A stretch of 64,000 nt of DNA from Schaalia odontolytica. GTDB taxonomy: Bacteria > Actinomycetota > Actinomycetes > Actinomycetales > Actinomycetaceae. The first letter of the stretch is position 1; every line of letters begins with the position of its first letter. The stretch is from positions 62,001-126,000 of the forward strand of contig NZ_PKKM01000007.1 in the NCBI RefSeq assembly GCF_002847525.1, in the 5' to 3' direction. Below, piece after piece: positions 16,883-25,241 of this stretch. The position numbers were made by a program, and so were the translations under genes. Below the pieces are notes generated by a model. It saw only the letters and a list, made by a program, of their open reading frames with translations. It ran no database searches and had not been told where the DNA came from.

Positions 16883-19587
16883 GCGCTGACCTCTCACCCG
16901 CTTCTGAGACGTCTTCGTCGAACGAGGCCGGGGCTTCCTCGCCCGATCGGCCGCGCGATGGCCTGTCCTCTCCTTCTCCCGCGCACCTGCTCGATGTTCT
17001 GGAGCGCATGAGCGCCGGGGATGATCGGCTGCTCGGCCACGTGACACTGCCGGGCCGATCAGGAAAGATCGCGGACTGGCCGCAGTGGGTGTCGCCCGCG
17101 GTCACGGACGCGTGGGCGCGGCGCGGCGTGGAGCGCCCGTGGATTCATCAGCGCGAGGCCATTGACGCTGTGCGCGAGGGTCGCGACGTCGTGCTCGCGA
17201 CGGGGACCGGCTCGGGCAAGTCGCTGGCCGCGTGGACGCCGATCCTCTCCGACCTGGTGGAAGCCGAGGATTCGTCGCGTATTTCCGCGATTCACCGCCG
17301 CCCAACCGCCCTGTACCTGGCTCCGACGAAGGCTCTGGCGGCGGATCAGCTGGCCTCGCTCATGGCGCTGCTTGGCCAGGACGACAAGCCCGCCGACGCA
17401 CAGGCGAGCGCGGACCCGGAAGGAAGCCCCGGCCTCGTCGATGAGAGGCTGCGCCGTGTGCGCGCGACGACCGTGGACGGGGACACGCCGCGCGAGGCGA
17501 AGGAGTGGGCGCGCGCGGGCGCTGACCTGATCCTGTCGAACCCCGATTTCCTGCACTACGTGATGCTGCCGTCGCACCAGCGGTGGTCGCGTTTCCTGGC
17601 GTCGCTGCGCCTCATCGTCATCGACGAAGCCCACCATTGGCGAGGCGTGACCGGCTCGCACATTGCACTGGTCGTTCGCCGTCTGCTGCGCATCGCCCAC
17701 CACCTGGGCGCGGATCCGCGCGTCGTCATGCTGAGCGCGACCGTGCGCGACGCAGCGGCGGTGGGCCGCGCGCTGACGGGGCGCGACGCGGTCGCCATCA
17801 CCGAGGACGGCTCGCCGGCGGGCGCGCACGAGCTCGTCCTGTGGCAGGGCGCGATCATGGCCGACGAGTCTGAGGTCGACATTTCTTCCTTCCTGGAGGC
17901 CCTCGACGCGCCGCCCGGCACGGCCACCCTCAAGGTCCCGATCGTGCGGCGCAGCGCCGGGGTCGAAGCCGCCAACCTCGCCACCGCCTTCGTCGAGGAG
18001 GGGGCGCGCCTCCTCGCCTTCGTGCGCTCGCGCGCGGGGGCCGAGGCCGTGGCCGCTCAGGTGCGCGACCGCCTCTCGGCGTGTGGTTCCGCGAACGCAG
18101 GCCGGGTGGGCGCGTATCGCGGCGGCTACCTGCCCGAGGAGCGCCGAGCGCTCGAAGAGGCGATCCGCACGGGAGGAGTGCGGGCGCTCGCCACGACGTC
18201 CGCGCTCGAAATGGGCCTGGACATCTCGGGCCTGGACGCGACGATCACGGTCGGCTGGCCGGGCACGCGCGCATCCCTGCGCCAGCAGATCGGCCGCGCG
18301 GGTCGCGCGGGCGCGCCCGGAACCTCCGTGCTTATTGCTTCCGACAACCCGCTGGACGCGTACCTGGTGCGCCACCCGGAACACATTCTCGGCGAGGTCG
18401 AGGCCTCCGTCATCGACCCCTCCAACCCGTGGGTGCTGGCACCGCACATCGCCGCCGCGGCCGCCGAAATACCGATCACTCCGTCCGATATCACCTACTT
18501 TGGACCGGAACTGCGAGGGGTCACCGAACGCCTCGTCGCCGACGGATACCTCAAGCGCAGGCCCTCAGGGTTCTTCTGGGACGCCACCAGGCCCGAGCGC
18601 CCCAGCGACCTCACCGACCTGCGCGGAGCCGCAGGCGACGTTCAGATCGTCGACGCGGCCACCGGCACCGTCATCGGCACCATCGACCAGGCATCCGCCG
18701 ACGCCCAGGTCTTCCCCGGCGCCATCTACATCCACCAGGGGCGCACCTTCCACGTGCTCTCCCTCAGCTCCCTCACCACGCCCACCGCTCCCGCCGCCCA
18801 GGGATGGCCGCGCGCGCTCCTGCCCAAGGCGTCGGGCGGCACCCGGGGAACCGAGCACCTCGGGGGCGGGGAGCGCGAGGGGGCCCAGGCCTCGTCGATC
18901 ATCATCCCACCCGCGCGGGCCGACGACGCGCGCGTCGCCCTGGTCGAGGAGGTGCGCACTCCCCTGCGCACGCGCTCGGCGACCCACACGAGCGTCGAGG
19001 TATGCGCGATCGAGGAGACCTACGTGTGCGGGGACGGGACGGTCACCTGGCATCACGGGCCGACGAACGTGTCGACGCGGGTCACCGACTACGACCTGCT
19101 GCGCCTGCCCGGGCTCGAATTCATCCGTAACATCGAGCTCTTCCTGCCCACCCACACGCTGCCCACGAAGTCCACGTGGTTCACCCTCACCCCTGCGGCG
19201 CTGGCCGCAATGGGGATCGAGGCCGCCGATCTGGCGGGCACGCTGCACGCCACCGAACACGCGATGATCGGGATCCTGCCCATCGTCGCGACCTGTGACC
19301 GCTGGGACCTGGGCGGCCTGTCGACCGAGCTGCACGACGACACGGGCGCGCCCACCGTGTTCATTCACGACGCGTTCCGAGGCGGCGCCGGGCACGTACT
19401 CGCCGGCTTCGCCAGCGCGCGGTCGTGGGTCGCGGCCACGCTCGAGGCCGTCTCCTCCTGCGATTGCGAGTCCGGGTGCCCGCGCTGCGTCCAGTCCCCC
19501 AAGTGCGGCAACGGCAACGAACCCCTGTCCAAACAGGGCGCTATCACGCTGCTTACCTACCTCCAGGAGCGCGCGCCGGGGGCATGA
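16879..19587 (+). CDS. DEAH-box helicase with DUF1998 (helicase/secretion neighbourhood type)
   Basis: The protein has 902 residues. Walker A ATGTGSGKS lies near 107-115, the DEAH box VIDEAHHW near 247 and GRAGRAG near 472. The C-terminal DUF1998 region ends in a four-Cys cluster, CDCESGCPRC then SPKCGNG (about 861-877), as in MrfA/YprA DNA-repair helicases. M. tuberculosis Rv3649 next to its tad genes is the positional equivalent. It probably unwinds damaged DNA. The N-terminal tail (NEAGASSPDRP) and a linker near 665 (GEREGAQASS) are encoded by copies of the dispersed repeat. Confidence 0.87.
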   Translation: MSADLSPASETSSSNEAGASSPDRPRDGLSSPSPAHLLDVLERMSAGDDRLLGHVTLPGRSGKIADWPQWVSPAVTDAWARRGVERPWIHQREAIDAVREGRDVVLATGTGSGKSLAAWTPILSDLVEAEDSSRISAIHRRPTALYLAPTKALAADQLASLMALLGQDDKPADAQASADPEGSPGLVDERLRRVRATTVDGDTPREAKEWARAGADLILSNPDFLHYVMLPSHQRWSRFLASLRLIVIDEAHHWRGVTGSHIALVVRRLLRIAHHLGADPRVVMLSATVRDAAAVGRALTGRDAVAITEDGSPAGAHELVLWQGAIMADESEVDISSFLEALDAPPGTATLKVPIVRRSAGVEAANLATAFVEEGARLLAFVRSRAGAEAVAAQVRDRLSACGSANAGRVGAYRGGYLPEERRALEEAIRTGGVRALATTSALEMGLDISGLDATITVGWPGTRASLRQQIGRAGRAGAPGTSVLIASDNPLDAYLVRHPEHILGEVEASVIDPSNPWVLAPHIAAAAAEIPITPSDITYFGPELRGVTERLVADGYLKRRPSGFFWDATRPERPSDLTDLRGAAGDVQIVDAATGTVIGTIDQASADAQVFPGAIYIHQGRTFHVLSLSSLTTPTAPAAQGWPRALLPKASGGTRGTEHLGGGEREGAQASSIIIPPARADDARVALVEEVRTPLRTRSATHTSVEVCAIEETYVCGDGTVTWHHGPTNVSTRVTDYDLLRLPGLEFIRNIELFLPTHTLPTKSTWFTLTPAALAAMGIEAADLAGTLHATEHAMIGILPIVATCDRWDLGGLSTELHDDTGAPTVFIHDAFRGGAGHVLAGFASARSWVAATLEAVSSCDCESGCPRCVQSPKCGNGNEPLSKQGAITLLTYLQERAPGA

Positions 19588-19600
19588 AGTCCGCGCTGTA

Positions 19601-19644
19601 GATACTCGAAGGGGCCGGCCATAAGGCCGACCCCTTCGAGTATC
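19601..19644 (+). terminator. Long hairpin after the helicase gene
   Basis: GATACTCGAAGGGG and CCCCTTCGAGTATC pair, with inner GGCC/GGCC and an ATAA loop. It starts 14 bp after the helicase stop. No T-run follows, so it may need Rho or act mainly in mRNA stability. Confidence 0.65.
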
Positions 19645-19787
19645 CCATCAACACAGTGCAAGTCTTCCGATGCGCTCCCTTTCTTGGCTCACCCTTTGTG
19701 GGTGTCGCCCTTGGCTTGATGACTATTAATGTACGAACCCCACCTGTGGGAACCATTGAACGAACCTGGCAATTTCCTGTGAGTTTT

Positions 19788-20219
19788 TCACTCGCCCGGT
19801 CCGGCGCGCGCCCGAGCGCTCACATTCGTTGAAATACCAGCGATTCTGACTGGCTGCGTGAGGACCACCAGGCAGTCAGAATCACGCACCTCGCAGGACT
19901 GGATGTCCACACCATTCGCGCGAGCAACGACGGAGGCAGCCGCGCAGGGCCTCTCCCCCACGTCCTCCCATGCGGCGGTGGCGGACTGCTCCGCCCCGGC
20001 CAGGGCCGCCAGGTCGGCGACGGCCTGCAGATGCACCCGCTCGCGATGAGCGACACCAATCCCGCCGAGGACCACCGCGAGCGCGAGCGCAAGAACAATC
20101 AAACCCACCGAGTTGACCGTTCCGGATCCTTCCTCGCCGGAACGGTCGCCGGCGCGCCCATACACGACAGGCCCACGTCGGGACACAGCCGCGCGTCCAG
20201 CTATCCGTACATGCGTCAC
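19788..20219 (-). CDS. TadE-like protein (Rv3654c type)
   Basis: The protein has 143 residues from GTG 20219, which overlaps the previous stop by 4 bp. It has one membrane helix (VGLIVLALALAVVLGGIGVA) preceded by GEEGSGTV, a prepilin-like Gly/Glu cleavage context. LQAVADLAALAGAE then matches TadE-like minor pilins of the helicase/secretion neighbourhood. A Cys pair (CEVRDSDC) lies near the end. It is the last gene of the pilus cluster. Confidence 0.75.
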   Translation of the reverse strand: MTHVRIAGRAAVSRRGPVVYGRAGDRSGEEGSGTVNSVGLIVLALALAVVLGGIGVAHRERVHLQAVADLAALAGAEQSATAAWEDVGERPCAAASVVARANGVDIQSCEVRDSDCLVVLTQPVRIAGISTNVSARARAGPGE

Positions 20220-20554
20220 GGCAGGTTCCCCTCGTCGATGGTCGTCACCGTGCAACGGGCGATGCCCCCGATCCAGCCGGCCGCCCCGCGGTAGGGGGCA
20301 GTGCCGGTGACGCTCACCCACCCATCCGAGCGAGTGACCGCATAGGAGCCGGGCGGATAGGCTGCTGAGGCCGCTCCCTGCGGGTCAGCCTGTCCGATGG
20401 AGGCGGCCCGCGCGCCCTCGCGCACCGCCTGACACAGGGAGGCTCCAGTCATCCCAGCCTGCGCGGCGGCGACGATGACGCCGATGACGACCGTAACCGC
20501 GAGGAAGCCAATGGCGTGCTCGACGGTGACGTATCCGCGCTCATCGCTGTTCAT
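20216..20554 (-). CDS. TadE family minor pilin
   Basis: The protein has 112 residues. DERGYVTVEHAIGFLAVTVV gives the classic prepilin pattern: Gly before the cleavage site, Glu at +5 and a hydrophobic helix. LCQAVREGARAASIG follows, as in TadE proteins. The ATG overlaps the preceding stop (ATGA at 20551-20554). It probably sits in the membrane as a pseudopilin-like component of the Tad pilus. Confidence 0.8.
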   Translation of the reverse strand: MNSDERGYVTVEHAIGFLAVTVVIGVIVAAAQAGMTGASLCQAVREGARAASIGQADPQGAASAAYPPGSYAVTRSDGWVSVTGTAPYRGAAGWIGGIARCTVTTIDEGNLP

Positions 20555-20823
20555 CGGGTGCTGAGCGCCTCCTGGATGATGGACTCCAGGGCTGCCCGCA
20601 CGGCGTCCGATTTGAGGATCACGATGAGCAAGCCAGCGAATCCAGCGGCGGCAATAGTCCCAATTGCGTACTCGACGGTGGTCGCGCCCTCCTCAGGATC
20701 ACGCCCCTCCGCGCTATCCCCACCGGATCCGGCCCTCATGGCACGTCCCATATCCTGCACGGTCGCCATCGCGATGAGCTGGGCTCGCGTCACCGCGCAG
20801 TCGATTCTGTCGATGATCGTCAT
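20551..20823 (-). CDS. DUF4244 Flp-type pilin-like protein
   Basis: The protein has 90 residues from ATG 20823, with AAAGGACAG upstream. DPEEGATTVEYAIGTIAAAG combines the prepilin cleavage Gly, the Glu at +5 and a hydrophobic helix, matching the DUF4244 family that stands in the flp pilin position of actinobacterial tad loci (compare Rv3656c). It is probably the main pilin and starts its own short operon with the two TadE-like genes. Two DnaA-box-like sites lie about 90-130 bp upstream. Confidence 0.82.
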   Translation of the reverse strand: MTIIDRIDCAVTRAQLIAMATVQDMGRAMRAGSGGDSAEGRDPEEGATTVEYAIGTIAAAGFAGLLIVILKSDAVRAALESIIQEALSTR

Positions 20824-20909
20824 TGATCTGTCCTTTCGTCTCTCGCGCCTACCGACGCGTAGAGCTAGTGTGCGCGCTCGTAGTTTTGCGGTTCCACGCG
20901 GATTGGCAG

Positions 20910-20951
20910 CCCTGTGGATAACTCGCGAGCCCCAGCGACCCCTGTGGATAA
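20910..20951. promoter_or_regulatory. Two DnaA-box-like sites 30 bp apart before the pilin operon
   Basis: CCCTGTGGATAA (20910-20921) and CCCCTGTGGATAA (20939-20951) contain TGTGGATAA, the exact complement of the DnaA box TTATCCACA, with starts 30 bp apart. They fill the gap between the TadB/C gene and the pilin gene. Confidence 0.65.
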
Positions 20952-20954
20952 GAG

Positions 20955-22199
20955 CTACATGCCGATACCACCGGTGAGGGAGGCGAGGAGGGGCGCGATT
21001 CCGAGTGTGAGAAACGCGGGGAGGAAACATGCGCCGAGCGGTCCAACGAGCCGGACGCTGAGTTCTTCTGCGCGCGTCTTCGCCTCCGCCAGGCGGGTTC
21101 GACGTTCCCAGGAGGCACTGCGCGCAAGCATCGTTTCCGGTGCGCTGCCGCTGGTCCAGGCGGATTCGAGGGCGTCTCGCAGCGGGTGCACCCATGCCGG
21201 GGTCTCCTCCCAGGCCTCGCCCCACATAGACCCAAGCCGCAATGCGCAGGCCGTCCAGGAGAGAGACTCGCATGAGCTAGCCGATGCGAGCGCATCGAGG
21301 ACGCGCGGGATCGCCGCACCGCATGCAAGCCCGGCGGAGGCGAGGTCGCAGGTCAGAGCAGCATCGGTATCCTCATCGGGTTGTCTGGCCCGCGCGAGGA
21401 TCCTGCGGCACGAAACGATGCCCGCCACCCACGCGAGTATTCCGAGCAGAGCGCAGACCCTCCCAACGGTCGCGCCCGTGTAGAAATGCCATGGTGAGGC
21501 ACCCAGCGCGAGGGCGGACACGATTCCGACCAGGGGAAGCGCCGCGAGGACGCGCGCGGACATGAGGGGACCGGCAGAAGCAACGCGGCGAGATTCTTCG
21601 ACGGCTTGCGCATCGTCAACGCTGTCCCCGATGGCATCCAGGATGTCAGCCAGGGGCGCGCCGAGGCCGTTGCTGAAGCGGCAGGCCAGAGCGATGGACG
21701 CAGCTGCCGTTCTGGCAGCGTCTGCATCCGGGGATCGCGCGCGCAACGGGACGCTCCAGCGAGGAGGCTCGCGTGCCCATTCGTCGAAGATCGACGGGTA
21801 TGGGTCAGTGTCGCGCACTGCGCCTCCCGCGCCGATGCGCGCGAGGGACAACGACCACGCTCGTGCCGTCGGCATTCCCGCACGCAGGCGCGTCGCGACC
21901 TCGGCGACCAGGAGGGAGAGCTCACGCGTCGTCGGCGAACCTATGGCGCGACCGCGGTGCCTCGCCCTGTTGTCGTTGCCCGCGAGACAGCGGAGTCTGC
22001 GCCCCCAGGCCCCATCGGCAGGATTGCGTGAGCTGCGCGGGTACATCCACGCACGCACGATACGCTTCTCATGCGCTCCCCGATACACGGCCATACAACA
22101 CCGTAAACACAGAGCAAATAGGCATATACCGAACACGCTGACCACCGCTACCTCGCCGAGGCCGAGGCAGTCCACGAACGCATCCCAGCCCACCCTCAC
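20955..22199 (-). CDS. Fused TadB-TadC-like pilus assembly membrane protein
   Basis: The protein has 414 residues with GTG 22199 as start (4-bp overlap with the ATPase stop; AAGGG upstream). The middle part, GAPLADILDAIGDSVDDAQ and the helices that follow, looks like actinobacterial TadB. The C-terminal part, LVGPLGACFLPAFLTLGIAP, looks like TadC. In M. tuberculosis these are two genes (Rv3658c and Rv3657c); here one frame covers both without a break. Such type II secretion F-domain proteins form the inner-membrane platform for pilus polymerisation. Confidence 0.75.
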   Translation of the reverse strand: MRVGWDAFVDCLGLGEVAVVSVFGICLFALCLRCCMAVYRGAHEKRIVRAWMYPRSSRNPADGAWGRRLRCLAGNDNRARHRGRAIGSPTTRELSLLVAEVATRLRAGMPTARAWSLSLARIGAGGAVRDTDPYPSIFDEWAREPPRWSVPLRARSPDADAARTAAASIALACRFSNGLGAPLADILDAIGDSVDDAQAVEESRRVASAGPLMSARVLAALPLVGIVSALALGASPWHFYTGATVGRVCALLGILAWVAGIVSCRRILARARQPDEDTDAALTCDLASAGLACGAAIPRVLDALASASSCESLSWTACALRLGSMWGEAWEETPAWVHPLRDALESAWTSGSAPETMLARSASWERRTRLAEAKTRAEELSVRLVGPLGACFLPAFLTLGIAPLLASLTGGIGM

Positions 22200-23308
22200 A
22201 GTCCGACCCTTCGGGCGAGGGAGGCCCAGGCCTCGTGCGTGGTGACGCAGCCATCGGCGGAGGCGCTGAGCGCGACCGCGCACTCGAGTGGACCGCGAGC
22301 GCGCGTGAGGACCCCGACCTCGGACACCCATCGGCGGCCAGCTGCGTCGCGCCGCATGTGGAGGACGGCGTCGAGGGCGCTGGAAGCCTGGGCCGCGACG
22401 GCACCCTCCCCCATACCCGCGAGCGCCCCGAGCGCCGCAAGCCGCGCAGGCACGTCCCTCGCCCCGTTCGCGTGGATGGTCGCCCAGCCCCCGTCATGCC
22501 CCGTGTTGAGAGCCGTCAGGACGTCGCGAACTTCGGGACCACGACATTCCCCGAGGACGAGGCGGTCGGGGCGCATGCGCATGGCCGCGCGCACGAGGTC
22601 AGAGAGGGTGACGCCTCCTCGTCCTTCGACGTTTGGCTTGCGTTCGACGAGGTGGACGCAATGCGGGTGGGCGGGCGCGACCTCGGCGACCTCCTCGATG
22701 CAGACGATGCGTTCGCCGGAGGGGACGAGGGAGAGGGCGGCGCTCAGGAGGGTGGTCTTGCCACTGCCGGTCGCCCCACTCACAAGGACGTTCGCCCGCG
22801 AGACAACGAGCGCCCGCAGGAGCATCCCCACCGCGCCGGGCAGTGTCCCGCAGGCCTCGAGGTCTGCGACGCCCAGCCGACGGGTGCCGAGGACGCGCAG
22901 GGAGATGAGGGTCCCCGATCCTGAGACTGGTGGGAGGACCGCGTGCAGGCGCACGCCGCCCGGCAGGGTGCCGTCGGCGATGGGGCTGGCGTCGTCGAGG
23001 CGCGCCCCGCAGGCGCTCGCGAGGCGTATCGCGGCGTGGCGGGCGTCCGCCTCGTCCCGGATGCCGGCGTCGACACGCACGAGTCCCCCTCCCCTGTCAA
23101 TCCAAGCATGGGTACCGTTAATGAGCACGTCGGTGACGGCCGGGTCGTCGAGTAGATCGGAGAGGGCTGGGTCCATGCCCTTTTGGCGTGCGCGCAGCAT
23201 CTCGAGCGTGCCAGCGGCTTCGCGTGCACCACACCCGGGTCGCGACGCGTCGGCGGTCGCGCGGGCGGGCGGCGCGCCGCGCGCGAGCAGCATCAAGGCG
23301 TTAGGCAT
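22196..23308 (-). CDS. tadA: Tad/CpaF-type secretion ATPase
   Basis: The protein has 370 residues from ATG 23308, with GGAGGTGG upstream. GATGSGKTTL near 182 is Walker A; ECRGPEV and TGHDGGWATIHAN are the Walker B and His-box regions of the VirB11/CpaF family. The N-terminal domain (DPALSDLLDDPAVTDVLING) is also typical. The hexameric ATPase drives assembly of the Tad pilus. The start overlaps the upstream gene by 8 bp. Confidence 0.87.
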   Translation of the reverse strand: MPNALMLLARGAPPARATADASRPGCGAREAAGTLEMLRARQKGMDPALSDLLDDPAVTDVLINGTHAWIDRGGGLVRVDAGIRDEADARHAAIRLASACGARLDDASPIADGTLPGGVRLHAVLPPVSGSGTLISLRVLGTRRLGVADLEACGTLPGAVGMLLRALVVSRANVLVSGATGSGKTTLLSAALSLVPSGERIVCIEEVAEVAPAHPHCVHLVERKPNVEGRGGVTLSDLVRAAMRMRPDRLVLGECRGPEVRDVLTALNTGHDGGWATIHANGARDVPARLAALGALAGMGEGAVAAQASSALDAVLHMRRDAAGRRWVSEVGVLTRARGPLECAVALSASADGCVTTHEAWASLARRVGL

Positions 23309-24317
23309 GGGCCACCTCCAGATACGGCGCGTCGCCGTGATCGAGGGGGCGCGCGCGAGAGCGCGCCGGAGAGAGGGATGCGAGCGCCCGTCGCAGGGCA
23401 CGCAGGTCCCGGCCCGGGTGCGTGGGGGCGCGCAGAATTGGCCGGGGTGCGCACGCATGCAGCCCCGAGCTACGCCTCCCACGACCTGTTGACACAAGCG
23501 TGATCGCGGGACAGGGAGGCGGATGGGATGCGAGGCTCGCGGCCATCGCCGACGCGCCCTCCAGGTCCGCGCGCGTGAGCAGGACGAGAGCGTCGGCGTG
23601 AATGACGGACGCACAGCGAGCAGCTCGCGCGTCCCATCGTCCCGCGTCCACGATGAGGGACGCGCGTAGTGATCGACAGGCAGCCACCACCCGCGGGTCG
23701 TCCGCGCCGGCCCCGCCGCGTGCATCGCCGACGAGGGCACGCACTCCGCCCACAGTGGGCAGGTGATCGCGCAGCGACGGCAGATAGGAGTCCTCGCCCG
23801 CATCGAGGTCGGCCCAGCGCACGCCGGGTGCATCGTGCTCGCAGGCTCGCGCGAACCCGGGCACGGACCCGGAGGCATCGACAACGATGACCTCCCGCGC
23901 ATCCCCGCGTTCACGATCCGCACGCCTACGCCACAAACGCTCGCGGGCACCTCGACGACGCCCACACTCACGGGCCAGGAGCCGCACAACGCTGGTAACG
24001 CCGACCCCGCCCGCGGTCCCGGCGACCACCCACACCGCGCCCGCCCTGCCCCACCGGCGGCCGGCCTCGGCGATCAGAGAGACGAGGAGGGCCGTATCCA
24101 CGGGTAGACTCACCTGTCCCCCATCCCCGACGCGCACGCATGGGGCACCCGGGGGCACGGGCGCGCCCGGTGAGGCCAGGACTAACGAGGCGTGCGCCGG
24201 GTTCGACGACACGCGCGCCCCCGCGAGCTCCACCGCGTCACGGGCGTACTCCAGGTCCGGCGGGGTCAGGCCAACGAGGGCGACGAGGCTCGGATCCTCG
24301 GTATCGTGGGTAGTCAT
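23301..24317 (-). CDS. CpaE/Ssd-like protein with degenerate Walker A
   Basis: The protein has 338 residues from ATG 24317. A receiver-like N-terminal part precedes a ParA/MinD-type ATPase domain. The P-loop reads AGTAGGVGVTS near 101-111, lacking both the deviant and the usual Lys, so ATP hydrolysis is doubtful. Position and family match the CpaE-like septum-site-determining protein Ssd (Rv3660c). In other tad systems CpaE/TadZ places the pilus at a cell pole or septum. It is first in the tad operon and diverges from the HAD hydrolase. CATCGT 6 nt before the ATG may be its -10. Confidence 0.75.
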   Translation of the reverse strand: MTTHDTEDPSLVALVGLTPPDLEYARDAVELAGARVSSNPAHASLVLASPGAPVPPGAPCVRVGDGGQVSLPVDTALLVSLIAEAGRRWGRAGAVWVVAGTAGGVGVTSVVRLLARECGRRRGARERLWRRRADRERGDAREVIVVDASGSVPGFARACEHDAPGVRWADLDAGEDSYLPSLRDHLPTVGGVRALVGDARGGAGADDPRVVAACRSLRASLIVDAGRWDARAARCASVIHADALVLLTRADLEGASAMAASLASHPPPCPAITLVSTGRGRRSSGLHACAPRPILRAPTHPGRDLRALRRALASLSPARSRARPLDHGDAPYLEVAHA

Positions 24318-24366
24318 GCAGCCACGATGCGCCTCGAGTACCCCACCGGTCCACACCCAGGCGCGC

Positions 24367-24439
24367 CCCTGTGGACAACATGGACCCAAAATGCCACCCT
24401 GTGCACAGAAGGGATCCGATGGAGGACCCCTGTGGATTG
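24367..24439. promoter_or_regulatory. Three DnaA-box-like sites at 30- and 31-bp steps before the tad operon
   Basis: TGTGGACAA (24370), TGTGCACAG (24400) and TGTGGATTG (24431), each after CCCC or ACCC, face the same way. The first is the exact complement of the actinobacterial DnaA box TTGTCCACA. They lie between the divergent tad operon and HAD genes. Confidence 0.6.
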
Positions 24440-24461
24440 AGCCAACGCTGGAGTAGACGCC

Positions 24462-25232
24462 ATGGTACGCGCGGCCTTTTTCGACCTGGATAAGACGATT
24501 CTGGACACGTCCTCGAACGTGGCCCTGTCCGGTCCGTTCATCGAGGCGGGCCTCATGAACCGTCGCACCGCGCTCACCTCCGTCCTCGTGCAGCTGCCAT
24601 ACCTGCTCGCGGGCGCCGACGAGTCGCGCATGGAACAGATGGCGCAGGCACTGGGGCGCATGGGGCGCGGATGGAATGCCGCGTTCCTCGAGGCCACGGT
24701 CGAGGACGCGCTTGAGCGCACGATTCAGCCCGTCTGCTACGCGCAGGCGCTCGCGCGCATCGAGCAGCACAAGCGGGCGGGCGACGTCGTCGTCATCGCG
24801 TCGGCGTCGGTCGAGCAGGTGGTGCGCCCGATCGCGCAGATGCTGGGGGCTGACGAGGTCCTCGCCTCGCGCGCGGCGGTCGACGACGACGGGTGCTTCA
24901 CGGGCGAGATCACGCACTTCAACCAGGCGCAGGGCAAGGCGGATGCCTGCGAGGCCCTGGCTCGCGCACGCGGATGGGACCTGTCGGAGTGTTCGGCTTA
25001 CTCGGATTCGGTGTCGGACGCGCCGCTCCTGCGCCTCGTCGGCCACCCCTACGCAGTCAACCCGGACCGCGCCCTGCGCGAGATGGCGCAGCGCGAAGGC
25101 TGGCCAACCCTCACGTTCACGTCCACGGTGCGCGTCCTACCGCGCGAGGTCCCAACCCCCGCGAAGGTCGCAGTGCCGTTCATCGTCGGCGTCGCCGTGG
25201 GCGCGGCGGCCTGCATGCTGCTGCGCCGCTGA
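24462..25232 (+). CDS. HAD-IB family hydrolase with C-terminal membrane helix
   Basis: The protein has 256 residues. AAFFDLDKTILDTSS at the start is HAD motif I. IASASVEQVV near 111 is motif II, and SAYSDSVSDAPLL near 182 supplies the Asp pair. This is the SerB-like HAD-IB type found next to tad genes (compare Rv3661). The C-terminus ends in a hydrophobic helix, VPFIVGVAVGAAACMLL, likely a membrane anchor. The substrate is unknown; phosphoserine-like or phospholipid phosphate esters are both possible. GGAG lies 8 nt before the ATG. Confidence 0.83.
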   Translation: MVRAAFFDLDKTILDTSSNVALSGPFIEAGLMNRRTALTSVLVQLPYLLAGADESRMEQMAQALGRMGRGWNAAFLEATVEDALERTIQPVCYAQALARIEQHKRAGDVVVIASASVEQVVRPIAQMLGADEVLASRAAVDDDGCFTGEITHFNQAQGKADACEALARARGWDLSECSAYSDSVSDAPLLRLVGHPYAVNPDRALREMAQREGWPTLTFTSTVRVLPREVPTPAKVAVPFIVGVAVGAAACMLLRR

Positions 25233-25241
25233 GAAACAGCC

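Noticed and set aside
19645..19787. Small gene between the helicase hairpin and the TadE-like gene
   Set aside because: Open frames here are short, lack start signals and show no family pattern.
20910..20951. Possible replication origin because of DnaA-box matches
   Set aside because: Only two boxes, no AT-rich unwinding region, and no dnaA, dnaN or rpmH nearby.
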